Assembly (NCBI GenBank): GCA_023512835.1
Contig: CM042088.1
Location: forward strand, 56,913,579-56,977,578
Reading direction: 5' to 3'
Origin: Taxillus chinensis
Lineage: Eukaryota; Streptophyta; Magnoliopsida; Santalales; Loranthaceae
DNA length: 64,000 bases
Positions 21,708-32,719 of this stretch are shown one piece after another (position 1 is the first letter of the stretch; the number at the start of each line of letters is the position of its first letter). The notes under the pieces were generated by a model that saw only the letters and a program-made list of their open reading frames with translations, made no database searches and was not told the DNA's origin. A program made the position numbers and the translations under genes.

Positions 21708-24700
21708 GGATGTTCTCATTAGAGTGAGAGATGCCATCTTTCCCGTTGATTTCTATGTTCTCAACATGGAGGAGGACTTGGCGAACTCACATGCCCCTAT
21801 CATTCTTGGCAGGCCATTCCTCAAAACTGCCAAGACCATCATTGATGTTTACCAAGGTACGCTTTCTATGGAGTTTAGTGATGAAATTATTAAATTTAAT
21901 ATTTTAGACTCTATGAAGCATCCCTCTAGTGAGCATAGTGTTTTATTCCACTCACACACTGAACCACCATATGAGATTGATTCTAACCTTGATTTCAGTG
22001 ATGTGAATGATTTTGATGATAAGTTGGATAATGTTAATGGATTGAATGCTTTATTTTCTGATGATGTTGCACATGTTCACTCTATTTCTTCTTATGCACA
22101 AATGTCTACACCTAGCATGCTTCCTTCCATACAACACCCACCTACACTTGAGTTGAAACCTTTGCCTAGTAATTTGAAATATGCATATTTGATGAATAGA
22201 GATAGATTACCTATTATCATTGCTAGTAATCTCCTACCAGACCAAGAGACCAAACTACTGGCTCTCTTGAGGGACAATATTAAGGCAATAGGTTGGACAT
22301 TAGCTGATATTCCTGGACTTAGCCCATCCACTTGCATGCATAGGATTTTCTTAGAAGATGGTGCTAAACCAGTGAGGCAGCCCCAAAGGAGGCTAAACCC
22401 CACTTTGCTAGAAGTTGTTAAGAAAGAGGTAGAAAAATTATTTGCAGCTGGCATTATTTATCCTATCTCTGATTCTCAGTGTGTTAGTCTTGTCCAAGTG
22501 GTACCCAAAAAGACTGGGTTCACTGTGGTGAAAAATGAGAGGGAGGAATTGGTTCCTATGCGAGTCTAGAATAGCTGGCGAGTATGCATTGATTATAGGA
22601 GACTTAATGGTGTCACTCGCAAAGACCACTTCCCACTCCCGTTCATTGACCAAATGTTAGAAAGACTGGCAGGTAGGACACATTATTGTTTCTTGGATGG
22701 TTTTTCTAGTTATTTTCAGGTTCCCATTGCTCCAGAGGACCAAGAAAAGACTACATTCACTTGCCCATTTGGTACTTTTGCATATAGAAGGATGCCATTC
22801 GGTCTTTGTAATGCTCCTGGTACTTTCCAAAGATGCATGATGAGTATATTTTCTGATTTTCTTGAGAATTGCATGGAAGTATTTATGGATGATTTTACTG
22901 TTTATGGCTCCTCATTTGATGAATGTCTCTCTAGCCTAGGTAATGTTTTGCGTCGTTGCATTGATAAAAACCTTGTGCTTAATTTTGAAAAATGTCATTT
23001 TATGGTTGAAAAAGGCATAGTTCTAGGACATGCAGGTTTTTACAGGCGCTTCATCAGGGACTTCAGCAAGATTGCACACCCATTGTCGCAATTGTTGCAG
23101 AAAGAGAAATCTTTTGTTTTTGATGATTCTTCCAGGTTAGCTTTTGATGAGTTGAAGAAGCAGCTGACCACCCTGCCGATCATTCAACCACCAAAGTGGG
23201 ACCATCCATTTGAGCTTATGTGTGATGCTTCCAATTTTGCTGTGGGAGCTGTTCTTTCACAGAGAGTGGATGGAGTTCCACATATCATTGCCTATGCCTC
23301 GAGGACCTTAGATGCAGCTCAGTGCCACTACACCACTACTGAGAAGGAGTTCCTTGCAGTCATCTTTGCATTAGACAAATTTCATTCCTATCTCTTAGGA
23401 TTGAAAGTGGTTGTCTTTTCTGATCATGCAGCCCTGAGGTACCTATTGAAGAAGCCAGATGCCAAGCCACGACTTATTCGATGGATGTTACTTCTTCAAG
23501 AGTTCGACATAGAGATCAGAGACAAGAAGGGGTCTGAAAATCTAGTTGCCGATCACATGAGCCGACTTCCCCACCTTTCAGAGGACATCACTTCCTTGGG
23601 GTTGAGAGACACCTTTCCAGATGAGCACTTATATGCAGTCTCTTCTACTCTCCCATGGTATGCTGATTTGGTGAACTACTTGGTGGCTTCTAAAATTCCT
23701 GATCATTATAGGAAGCACCAAGTAGCGAAGTTAAAGAGTGAAGCGCGACACTATTTTTGGGACGATCCCTATCTTTGGCGGATTGACAGTGATCAGATTA
23801 TTCGACGATGTGTCCCCAGCCATGAGATCCCATCTATTTTGAAATTCTGCCACACACTTGCTTGTGGAGGACACTTTAGTTCACAACGCACAGCTAGGAA
23901 GGTATTGGACTCTGGTATGTATTGGCCCACTTTGTTTCATGATGCTTATGAGTTTTGTAAAGCATGTGATCGTTGCCAACATACTGGTAATATATCTAGG
24001 AAGCATGAGATGCCTCAACAGCCTATAATATTTTGTGAACTTTTTGATGTTTGGGGTATTGATTTCATGGGTCCTTTTCCTAGTTCTTTTGGTTATTTGT
24101 ATATATTGGTTGTTGTGGATTATGTGAGTAAGTGGGTGGAGGCGAAAGCCACGAGGACTGACGATTCAAAGATTGTTGTGGATTTTGTGAAAACTAACAT
24201 CTTTTGTAGGTTTAGCATTCCTAAAGCGATCATTAGCGATCAAGGGACTCACTTTTGCAACAGGCACTTTCGAGCACTACTTCAGAAGTATGGGGTGACA
24301 CACAAGACATTGACACCATACCATCCCCAAACCAATGGCCAAGCAGAGGTGTCCAATCGGGAGTTGAAGCAAATCTTGGAGAAGACTGTTCAGCCCAATA
24401 GGAAGGATTGGAGCCAGCGCCTTGATGATGCACTTTGGGCCTATCGAACAACATACAAGACTCCCATTGGCATGTCCCCATTTCGATTAGTTTATGGGAA
24501 GTCTTGTCATCTTCCCGTGGAGGTGGAGCATAGAGCATACTGGGCGGTCAAAGCTTGCAATCTGGACCTAGCCCAAGCAGGGGAGCAAAGGAAACTTCAA
24601 CTTCAGGAGCTTGAGGAGCTTCGTTTGGATTCTTATGATAATGCAAGGCTCTATAAGGAAAAGTCCAAAGCTTCCCATGACAAGATAATTCACAAGAGGG

Positions 24701-24948
24701 AGTTCGAAGAAGGCGAGCGTGTTCTTCTTTATACTTCAAGATTGAAGCTTATGCCTGGCAAGCTGAGGACGAGATGGACTGGCCCCTATACTGTAGTTCG
24801 TGTCTTTCCATATGGTGCAGTGGAGATCATTCAGGAAGAATCAGGACATAACTTCACGGTCAACGGACATCGGCTCAAGCACTTCTATGGGGGTTATCCT
24901 CTACCTGCGTTGGATTCTATCCAACTGTACGACCCTGTCATTCTTTGA
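21688..24948 (+). pseudogene. Element C pol: protease end, RT, RNase H, integrase, with one TAG stop
   Basis: One continuous frame of about 1086 codons interrupted only by TAG at 22567-22569, between VPMRV and [13 protein letters not shown] of RT. RT motifs: [40 protein letters not shown] and [10 protein letters not shown] (FMDD box). After GIVLGH the sequence jumps directly to AGFYRRFI (about 23020-23035), so the RT thumb/connection is missing about 40 residues found in relatives. RNase [50 protein letters not shown]. Integrase: HHCC (HTLACGGHF ... CKACDRC), Asp in [10 protein letters not shown], Asp in IISDQGTHF, Glu in [12 protein letters not shown]. Ends YDPVIL without a chromodomain. Confidence 0.93.
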
Positions 24949-26324
24949 GCCCATCAGGTTGTTTCTTTCCTTCTCATTTATTGTTCATTGTTTACTTTTA
25001 GAATTGCATTCCATGTCCATAGCTCCTATTTTTGGGTTACATTGAGGACAATGCAACATTTAAGTGTGGGGGAGGGAACACCTAGCTTAGTTTAGTTATT
25101 TTTTTTTTGTGTTTTTCATTAGTCTATTTTTGCTTGTTATTGTATTTTTATTTAGTTTATTTTGTTATTTATTTATTTTAAAAATAAAAAAAACCAAAAA
25201 GATTTTCTTTTGTTTTTGTGTGCTTTATTTATTTATTTATTTATTTATTTATTTTTGTTTTTAGGCTGCATGTTTTTAGTCTTGAACTTGATTGACACTT
25301 GAATTTCTTGTGAATCTTTGAGCACTATGATTAGTTCCATTTGAGTTTATTTGATTATGCAATATTTGAATAATGATTGAGAATCTTGAATAGTTAGAGT
25401 TAAGTTGTCTAGTATGGATATATATCTTGCACAACTAAATGTTGATGCTTTAATATTTGATTAATTCATCTTGACTTTTATGCCCTAATTGGGAAGTGCA
25501 AACATGTGAAAATCATGATTCTAGCTATTTTTGAGTTATGCTTGAACTTTAATTCAATGAGTTGTGAAATACTGTTTATATCATTACATCTTATTCATGC
25601 CAATACTTGAGTTTTTCTTGCATTTGGGTTTTATATGAGCTAAGCTTGTGGATATAAAGTGAGATATTAAAAAAAAGAGTGAATAATCCATCAAGGGAGA
25701 GCATAAAATGCAACCTTGTAAGGTTATTAATTAAAAAAAGAGCATTATTGAAAAAGGTTAGCTGACTTGCGAAGTATGCTATATCACTCGGCACTTATCC
25801 TGAAGGGCTTTTAAACCCGGTATCCTAAGATCCGCCATAATCTGGGAGCTGTCGGATGGTTCCGCTACATGGGTGGTATAGATGGTTATTGTTAAGTAAG
25901 TTTGGCTGCCTATTTTTAAAAAAAAAAAGAGAATTTTTTTTTTAAAAAGTGATTGGCCAATCCATTGCATATATCTTGTTTAGCTCCAGTAATCTTCACC
26001 CATTTGTTTCACTTAAGTATGTGTATGAATGATGACATGATATTTGGAGTATGGAATAACTTTGGTTAATTTTTGGGTATGCTTAATATTAGCCAACTGA
26101 TTGATAATTGCATATTTGTGTGACTTGATTAAGTGTCATGAATGAGAGATGGGTTGAAAGAATAAAGAAGTTGATGAATTTTGAGCTCACACACTCACGT
26201 CTATACTAGAACTTAATTCGTGATATTCAAGTTGTTCTCTTTGTATATTTGAATTTGCATAATTGGATAATCTTTGTTTGGAGCTTCATTTTTAGTATTT
26301 GTTCGAGGACGACCAAAGTTCAAG
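24949..26324 (+). other. 3' non-coding region of element C
   Basis: About 1.4 kb of AT-rich DNA with no ORF of note where some Athila elements carry an envelope-like gene. It includes a purine-rich TAAGTGTGGGGGAGGG at 25061-25076, a recurrent Athila feature that may act as an internal polypurine tract, an ATTT microsatellite at about 25226-25252, and a GC-richer block at about 25790-25880. Confidence 0.75.
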
Positions 26325-26336
26325 TATGAGGGAATT
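26325..26336 (+). promoter_or_regulatory. Polypurine tract of element C
   Basis: Purine-rich TATGAGGGAATT directly upstream of the 3' LTR. Confidence 0.65.
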
Positions 26337-27832
26337 TGATAACTGCGTAATTTGTCATTAAATTTGCATATAATTTATGGGTTTTAATTGTATATTTTGT
26401 TGAATTAATGCATTTTTATAATACTTTTCCCCAATTTTAATTATTTACTATTCTATAGAGTTAATATTAATTTAGGTGGTTTTTAACGTTTAATTAATTA
26501 TTTCAATTTTAATATAAATTCTATGGGCTTAATTGATTATTTTGATCGTGGTAGTATTTTTTTCTATATATCTTTGGGCTTATGTTGAGGTAATTAATTA
26601 ATTATTTATATATTTGTAATTTTAATATATTATTATTATTGTTTTTTTTCTCTTATTATTATTTTATTTGCATGCATTGTACGTAGGTTAGTGCATATGG
26701 AAGTGGGGCTGGCGTGAGAGCAAAGGAAAAGAAAAGAAAAAAATAAAGGAAAGTGATGAGGTGGCCTTGATGTGAAGGAAAAGTCTTCATGGTTTCCAAT
26801 TTGCTATTTCTTTTGACGGAAGAGAAGGGCATGCATGTGCGAGGATAAAAGGGAAGAGACCCACGAGACCATATTCACGACAACTCTCCTCCACGTCTCC
26901 ATCGTTCCTATGCCCAGCGTCATCTCCATCTATCTTCCACGCGTCTCCTCCTCCATCAGCCCTCATCACGCTGCAGCATCTCACCTCATCCAACGCAGCG
27001 CGCGCATCACCTCATCAGCGCAAGTGTCCCTTCATCCTGTCCACGTCATCATCACGCCGGTCTCCAACGTCGACTCCACCTGCAGCGCGCGCGAGCCCAG
27101 CCAATTTTCCATCAGCACGTGCAGCAGTTAATAGCAGAAATTTAAGAAATTAGTGCGGCGAATATTAGAGATTCAGATCGAGTTCAAGATCGAGTGTTTA
27201 ATTGTTTGCAGCCTATTTTTCTTAATTCTGTTCTAATTCTGTTGTTTTAATTTTTCCGAATAGATTTGTGATTTTTCAACCCATGGAGGGGTAAATATTT
27301 TGTGATCGGTTTAGCGCAACACTTTGGATGTTTGTTTTGAATCCATATTTTAACATTTAATTTGATATTCTATGTGCTATGATTTAATTCTCTATCTCTT
27401 TGACTTGTTAATTTAATATCTCGGTTGAGTGTTGATTTAACAATTCATTGTGCGTTAATATTTTAATTGAGTGGAAAGATTTGTTTCGTAGGGAACGGGC
27501 AGTCTTTCGAGAATTAATTCATAATTATTCTGGTTGGAATAAATTCATAATTTGATTGTATTCATGGTGTCTTGATGCATTTGAATTATGGGGCCATAAT
27601 TTATCTAATTAATCTTTTGGGATAGTGATAAACAGCATTCAGGTATGAAGTTAAACCGATTACATCTTTAATTAATTGATTTTCTTAGTTATTACTTTTC
27701 TTAGTTAAAATTCCTTGCTTTAATTAGTTTTAATTCAATCAAAAATCCCCCCAATTTTCCATTTATTCTTTTTCATTAGTTTTTGTTTAACAAGTAACTA
27801 AATAGATTGATTTGAATTTTATAGGTCCTCCA
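26337..27832 (+). repeat. 3' LTR of element C, left part
   Basis: Matches 17778-19272. Interrupted after 27832 by TRIM F. Confidence 0.95.
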
Positions 27833-28246
27833 TGTCATGACCCGAGCAGCGTGGTGCTGGCGGGACGTTTCTTAGTGGCATGATTCAAGAATGTATTCGT
27901 GCTACGTAAAGGAGAGGGGTTGGTTGAAGCGTAGATGGTGCGCAGCGAGAAGGTTCCAGGCAGTTCGTGGAGGAGAACGGATGGAACCCCTTCGGAGTTC
28001 AGACGTGCCGACCCGGTTGAATGCGGGGAGCACGCCGCTAGTCGAGGACTTGACGTTGAAGAAGGGATTTGGCCATCCTTACACAAACTGGTCGGGAACT
28101 GGAGCCGTTCTCCTGATGAGCACACTGGCAGGGCGAAACCAGTCTACGTGCGCTTCAACCCTCAAAGGCTAAACTTAGCGGACCGTGGATAGAGAAGCTA
28201 AGTGCCGCAGTAGGTTGAGAGGCGCAGGAAACCTGACCCCGTGACA
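27833..28246 (+). repeat. TRIM F, LTR 1
   Basis: 414 bp; begins TGTCATGACC (T where the other two LTRs have C). Confidence 0.93.
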
Positions 28247-28641
28247 AGTGGTATCAAAGCCGAACCGGCCCGTATCCTGAAGACTCGCCGAGCACTCTCG
28301 CGAGCAGCGTGATCCCAAGGTGGGAGCTCACAGAGGTGAGTCGACCGATAGTGTCTTGCACGTCTCGCGTCCATAGAGTTGGAGTATCCTAGAGTGTGAT
28401 ACGAGTTGGGCAAGGGAGTACGAAGGAGCGCGTCGGAGCGATCTTGGAAGCCTCCTATCCTTTGGACATTGGGCGAGTGGGCGAGCATCTTGGTAAAGGT
28501 GTTGCAACCTGCGGGGAAGCGATGTCCAAGCCGTTGACATTGGGCGAGTGGGAGGGCGTCGAGGTAACGATGCCATCGCTGCGGAAGGAAGCGATGTCGA
28601 CAAGCGCAACGAGGACGTTGCGAGGATTGGGTGGAGGAGAA
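28247..28641 (+). other. TRIM F, internal segment 1
   Basis: 395 bp. PBS TGGTATCAAAGC at 28249-28260, then direct sub-repeats (TTGGGCGAGTGGG at about 28469 and again near 28539), then a 37-bp end (28605-28641) closely matching the last 36 bp before the 3' LTR of element B. No real ORF. Confidence 0.88.
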
Positions 28642-29055
28642 TGTCACGACCCGAGCAGCGTGGTGCTGGCGGGACGTTTCTTAGTGGCACGATCCAGGAA
28701 TGGATTCGTGCTACGTAAAGGAGAGGGGTTGGTTGAAGCGTAGATGGTGCGCAGCGAGAAGGTTCCAGGCAGTTCGTGGAGGAGAACGGATGGAACCCCT
28801 TCGGAGTTCAGACGTGCCGACCCGGTTGAATGCGGGGAGCACGCCGCTAGTCGAGGACTTGACGTTGAAGAAGGGATTTGGCCATCCTTACACAAACTGG
28901 TCGGGAACTCGAGCCGTTCTCCTGATGAGCCCAGTGGCAGGGCGAAACCAGTCTACGTGCGCTTCAACCCTCAAAGGCTAAACTTAGCGGACCATGGATA
29001 GAGAAGCTAAGTGCCGCAGTGGGTTGAGAGGCGCAGGAAACCTGACCCCGTGACA
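28642..29055 (+). repeat. TRIM F, LTR 2 (middle)
   Basis: 414 bp; very similar to LTR 1 and LTR 3. Confidence 0.93.
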
Positions 29056-29455
29056 AGTGGTATCAGAGCCGAACCGGCCCGTATCCTGAAGACTCGCCGA
29101 GCACTCTCGCGAGCAGCGTGATCCCAAGGTGGGAGCTGACAGAGGTGAGTCGACTGATAGTGTCTTGCACGCCTTGCGTCCATAGAGTTGGAGTATCCTA
29201 GAGTGTGATACAGAGTTGGGCAAGGGAGTACGAAGGAGCGCGTCGGAGCGATCTTGGAAGCCTCCTATCGTTTCGACATTGGGCGAGTGGGCGAGCATCT
29301 TGGTAAAGGTGTTGCAGCCTGCGGGGAAGCGATGTCCAAGCTGTTGACATTGGGCGAGTGGGAGGGCGTCGAGGTAACGATGCCATCGCCTGCGGGGAAG
29401 CGATGTCGACAAGTCAAGTGCAACGAGGACGTTGCGAGGATTGGGTGGAGGAGAA
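29056..29455 (+). other. TRIM F, internal segment 2
   Basis: 400 bp, highly similar to internal segment 1. It has the canonical PBS TGGTATCAGAGCC at 29058-29070 and a duplicated phrase CCTGCGGGGAAGCGATGTC (about 29317-29335 and 29390-29408) that is less clear in segment 1. Confidence 0.88.
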
Positions 29456-29867
29456 TGTCACGACCCGAGCAGCGTGGTGCTGGCGGGACGTTTCTTAGTG
29501 GCACGATTCAGGAATGTATTCGTGCTACGTAAAGGAGAGGGGTTGATTGAAGCGTAGATGGTGCGCAGCGAGAAGGTTCCAGGCAGTTCGTGGAGGAGAA
29601 CAGATGGAACCCCTTCGGAGTTTAGACGTGCCGATCCGGTTGAATGCGGGGAGCACGCCGCTAGTCGAGGACTTGACGTTGAAGAAGGGATTTGGCCATC
29701 CTTACACAACCGGTCGGGAACCTGGAGCCGTTCTCTGATGAGCCCAGGACAGGGCGAAACCAGTCTACGTGCGCTTCAACCCTCAAAGGCTAAACTTAGC
29801 GGACCGTGGATAGAGAAGCTAAGTGCCGCAGTGGGTTGAGAGGCGCAGGAAACCTGACCCCGTGACA
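29456..29867 (+). repeat. TRIM F, LTR 3
   Basis: 412 bp; has several private substitutions and a short deletion near 29735-29750. Confidence 0.93.
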
Positions 29868-29954
29868 TCCGGTAGAGAACAATCTAGGTTAAGCCACTAG
29901 CTATACTTAGTTTAAATTTTATTTGGAGTGCGTGTGCGACAAACGCCCTTTTCA
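29868..29954 (+). repeat. 3' LTR of element C, right part
   Basis: Last 87 bp of the LTR (CCGGTAGAGAAC ... CCCTTTTCA), followed by the duplicated CCAAC. Confidence 0.95.
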
Positions 29955-31267
29955 CCAACATACCAACACCAATATGGCATTAAGGTTTACCATACTCTCT
30001 TTATAACTGAAGCCAGTCTTCACAAATCGGTCATCATTCCTTGACCAAGGAAGGACATACCAATAGAAGTTGTTTCCTTGAAATAAAAAGTCCCGGCATT
30101 AGGTCTCCATATCATAACTAAGATAATCTGATTTTTGAGGATTTTTCTGAGATGTCTAACCCACTTTCCAAATATTCACCTCTACGAAAAATTGGATATT
30201 TCTGAGATTTTACACTAAATCCCAATTTTCACATTTTGAAGGAATGTGAATTTAATTTTCTGGTATTTTTCTTTGAATCCAAATAGGGGGTATTTCGTTA
30301 TTTACATTGTAACTTAAGTATAATACTTAAATGTCGAGAGTGTAGAGGCATAATGGTTTACAATGTAAATGGTCCAGTGTAGTGCAGTTGCACTACTGCG
30401 GATTGAAGCTGCGGAAACACTGCTGCGGATTGATGCTGCTGATCCGGACTAACTGATCTGGACTTCGAAGCTACTGACTCTACAGCTGCTGACTACGAAG
30501 TTGCTGACTCCACAGCTCGCCCAGGGTACTGTTCATCATCGTTTTTGCTTGTTCTTTTTCTGGAATCAACCCAGCAACCCCCAGGCACTCACAAACCCAT
30601 GTTTCACTCAACAGACTACAAAATTACATATCAAAATTGATATAAATCAGTCTTACTCACAAATCTTATGCTAAACCATTAGACCTAACCCAAAATTGGG
30701 TTTCCCCCAAAACCTAGGGTTCATACTCAATTTCATAAATCATGATAAATTCATGCATATTCAAAGATAGAATCGAGATAAGAGGTTCAAGGACACCTAC
30801 TTGGAAAGATTATGTGCGATCCACGAACTCCAATCGCCCCAAATCACCAAAGGAAGCTCTTCACCTTCTCTCTCTCTCTCTCTCTCTCTTGCTCAAACAC
30901 GCACGCACCAAGCATTTAAAGGGATAAAGCAGTTTCTTAATTATTTATACTACTGTCAATAATTGGCCTCCCAGCAATAATTGACCTCCCGAGGTCACGA
31001 ACTCCAAATTGAGCCCAATTATTATCAAAACGCTCGAAATGACGAGCACAACACTATTCAGATATTATCACACTCAAATGATCACTCAAATGTAAAGTCA
31101 ACCAATAAACCTTGAGAAAGTCAACAATCGGGCCACTCGGGGCCCCGACCCAGAATTGGGTTCAAGTACTGTTAAAATGCTCATATCGACGACTACACTA
31201 CCGTCCATATAGTTGCATTCCCGTAGAATGGCTATCTCTCAACACTACCCAAATACGAGTCTCTACA
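29955..31267 (-). repeat. Solo LTR 'E' (A family), second part
   Basis: Reverse complement of the 5' part of the A LTR. It contains the hairpin sequences (about 30299-30372, with extra loop sequence), a short CT tract (about 30867-30890) and the terminal ACCCAAATACGAGTCTCTACA, the complement of the A LTR start. Compared with A, most of the TCCGGA minisatellite is missing (about 30400-30520). Confidence 0.87.
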
Positions 31268-32602
31268 GCAACCATAGCTCAGTAGAAATCATGTCTCCTT
31301 AACCTATCTCATGCTCCTAACATCTACATGATAGTGTTAATAAGTGCAGTGTCAATAATATACAAATAATTCATAATTAGAATTTCAATCTCCCCCCAAG
31401 GGACTCATAACCCAAATAGTACATGAGCAAACCACACAACCTTTTCAACCTCAACCTTTGCCACACAGGCACGTCAATCACATATACAACAAACACAATA
31501 TTTCAACATGACAATTATGGTAATCACAAGAGAAACATTCCTTAAAGAAAAAGGTAAACACATACAATCAACTCAACATATCCCGAACCCACCATCTCAT
31601 TCTTTATTCATAGCATACACAAAACACTAATACAACATATTGATAAGCTCCACCTAAAATTGTTGTAGCTACAAGCCCTCACTAGAACCCTAGAGTCTCT
31701 AATACAGCCACAACAAGATCGAAGTACGCGAGATGAAATGAACTCTAATGCAACCCTACAACCCTCATGAACGAACTTTCACCTCTCGTACCAGGACACA
31801 ACCATACATGTAGAATACGTCATCTCAAACCAACATTCATATATGAGATCACACACACACACATTATATATATTGTCCTCATACCTAGCCTTAAAATAAG
31901 TTCAAGCGTACAATCAAAACATTCAAGAGAAAGGGTACATAATCCTTACCTCGAATTTCGTTGGATTTAGGGTTTAGTATTGCCGAAGCATCTTCCTCTT
32001 TGCTCCCCCTTGCTCCTCTTTAGTAGATATGTTCCCTTATGCAAGAACATAACAATCGATGATAAGGTTGGCTAGAGTTCCTCTCTCTCTCTATGGTAAC
32101 TCGACTTCAAAACAAAATGGAAATAAACCTAAAAACACAACACAGAATGATGTATATTGAAAAATATACAGGCACATGGTCGATGTCAACCAAAAATACT
32201 CCTATATTGACCATATCGATCACTATTTTCTCGCATCGACCCTGCACCACACATTATTTGGAATCTTTATTGGTCGATCTCGACCATCACTATGCCACAT
32301 CAACCATAATGTCTTGCATTGACCAAACGCTGTGTTACCTAAGTCCTAAATCAACAATCCGGCTTAGCCTTTCCAAAATAATTTGGCTTCCGAGTTGCTA
32401 TCTCAAAATCCCCACAAGGGGCGTTGTCCCCTTGATCCCTACTTGTTGACTAGGCAGTGAGACCCTCACCAAAGCGCTACGTCCTCAGGCTCTCGCTAGC
32501 GCAGTGGTCAAGAGTCCTTGTCCAAATACAAAAATATCATAACCATAACCTTTACCTTATTCCTAGGCTAACTCATCAAGTCTCCAATCATGGGTCATTA
32601 CA
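31268..32602 (-). repeat. Old minus-strand LTR 'H', second part
   Basis: Begins with the E target duplication (GCAAC) and continues the H sequence (CATAGCTCAGTAG). It ends ...CATGGGTCATTACA, whose complement TGTAATGACCCATG is a common Ty3/Gypsy LTR start. Between are only incidental ORFs. TCGA-rich repeats (about 32170-32320: 'tcgaccat', 'atcgacc') are visible. Confidence 0.5.
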
Positions 32603-32719
32603 ATAACACCTTGTAGTTTTATCTATTTTGGTGTTTGTCACCAACCCGTTGACCCTTCGGGTGTAATCAAGGGAAAGTCACACTCACAATTCTAGGTTTC
32701 TAAAACCGGGGGTGTGACA
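32603..32719 (+). repeat. Old LTR 'I', right end
   Basis: CACCAACCCGTTGACCCTTC, AATCAAGGGAAAGTCAC and terminal GGGGGTGTGACA align with the end of the A LTR (2715-2796), giving the 3' end of LTR I. No PBS follows, so this is a 3' or solo LTR. Confidence 0.6.

Larger units (their letters stand above)
27833..29867 (+). mobile_element. TRIM F: tandem three-LTR mini-retrotransposon in the 3' LTR of C
   Basis: 2035 bp arranged LTR (27833-28246), internal (28247-28641), LTR (28642-29055), internal (29056-29455), LTR (29456-29867). Each LTR is 412-414 bp, starts TGTCA(C/T)GACCCGAGCAG and ends CCCCGTGACA. Each internal segment has a Met-tRNA PBS after the LTR (TGGTATC(A/G)(A/G)AGCC) and a purine tract GGGTGGAGGAGAA before the next LTR, and codes for nothing credible. 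Target duplication is 4 bp, TCCA (27829-27832) versus TCCG (29868-29871). Size, lack of coding and the PBS/PPT layout define a TRIM. The extra LTR-internal unit most likely arose by unequal recombination between LTRs of two copies. Confidence 0.93.
17778..29954 (+). mobile_element. Element C: Athila-like Ty3/Gypsy retrotransposon, nearly intact pol, with TRIM F nested in its 3' LTR
   Basis: Flanked by a perfect 5-bp duplication CCAAC (17773-17777 and 29955-29959). LTRs are about 1.58 kb, start TGATAACTGC and end CCCTTTTCA. By eye they differ at about 30 sites (near 2%). The PBS matches the tRNA-Asp type used by Athila/Tat elements. Gag (HKHLKEFNVVCSTMKP), protease (LCDLGASINVMP) and RT (FMDDFTVYG) have Athila-type motifs. 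No chromodomain and no envelope-like ORF are present. Pol is a single frame apart from one TAG stop; gag and protease have frameshifts. Confidence 0.95.

Noticed and set aside
27891..29839. Repeated 83-96 codon ORFs on both strands of TRIM F
   Set aside because: They fall on the three LTR copies, overlap each other in different frames, and lack any domain. TRIM elements are non-coding.
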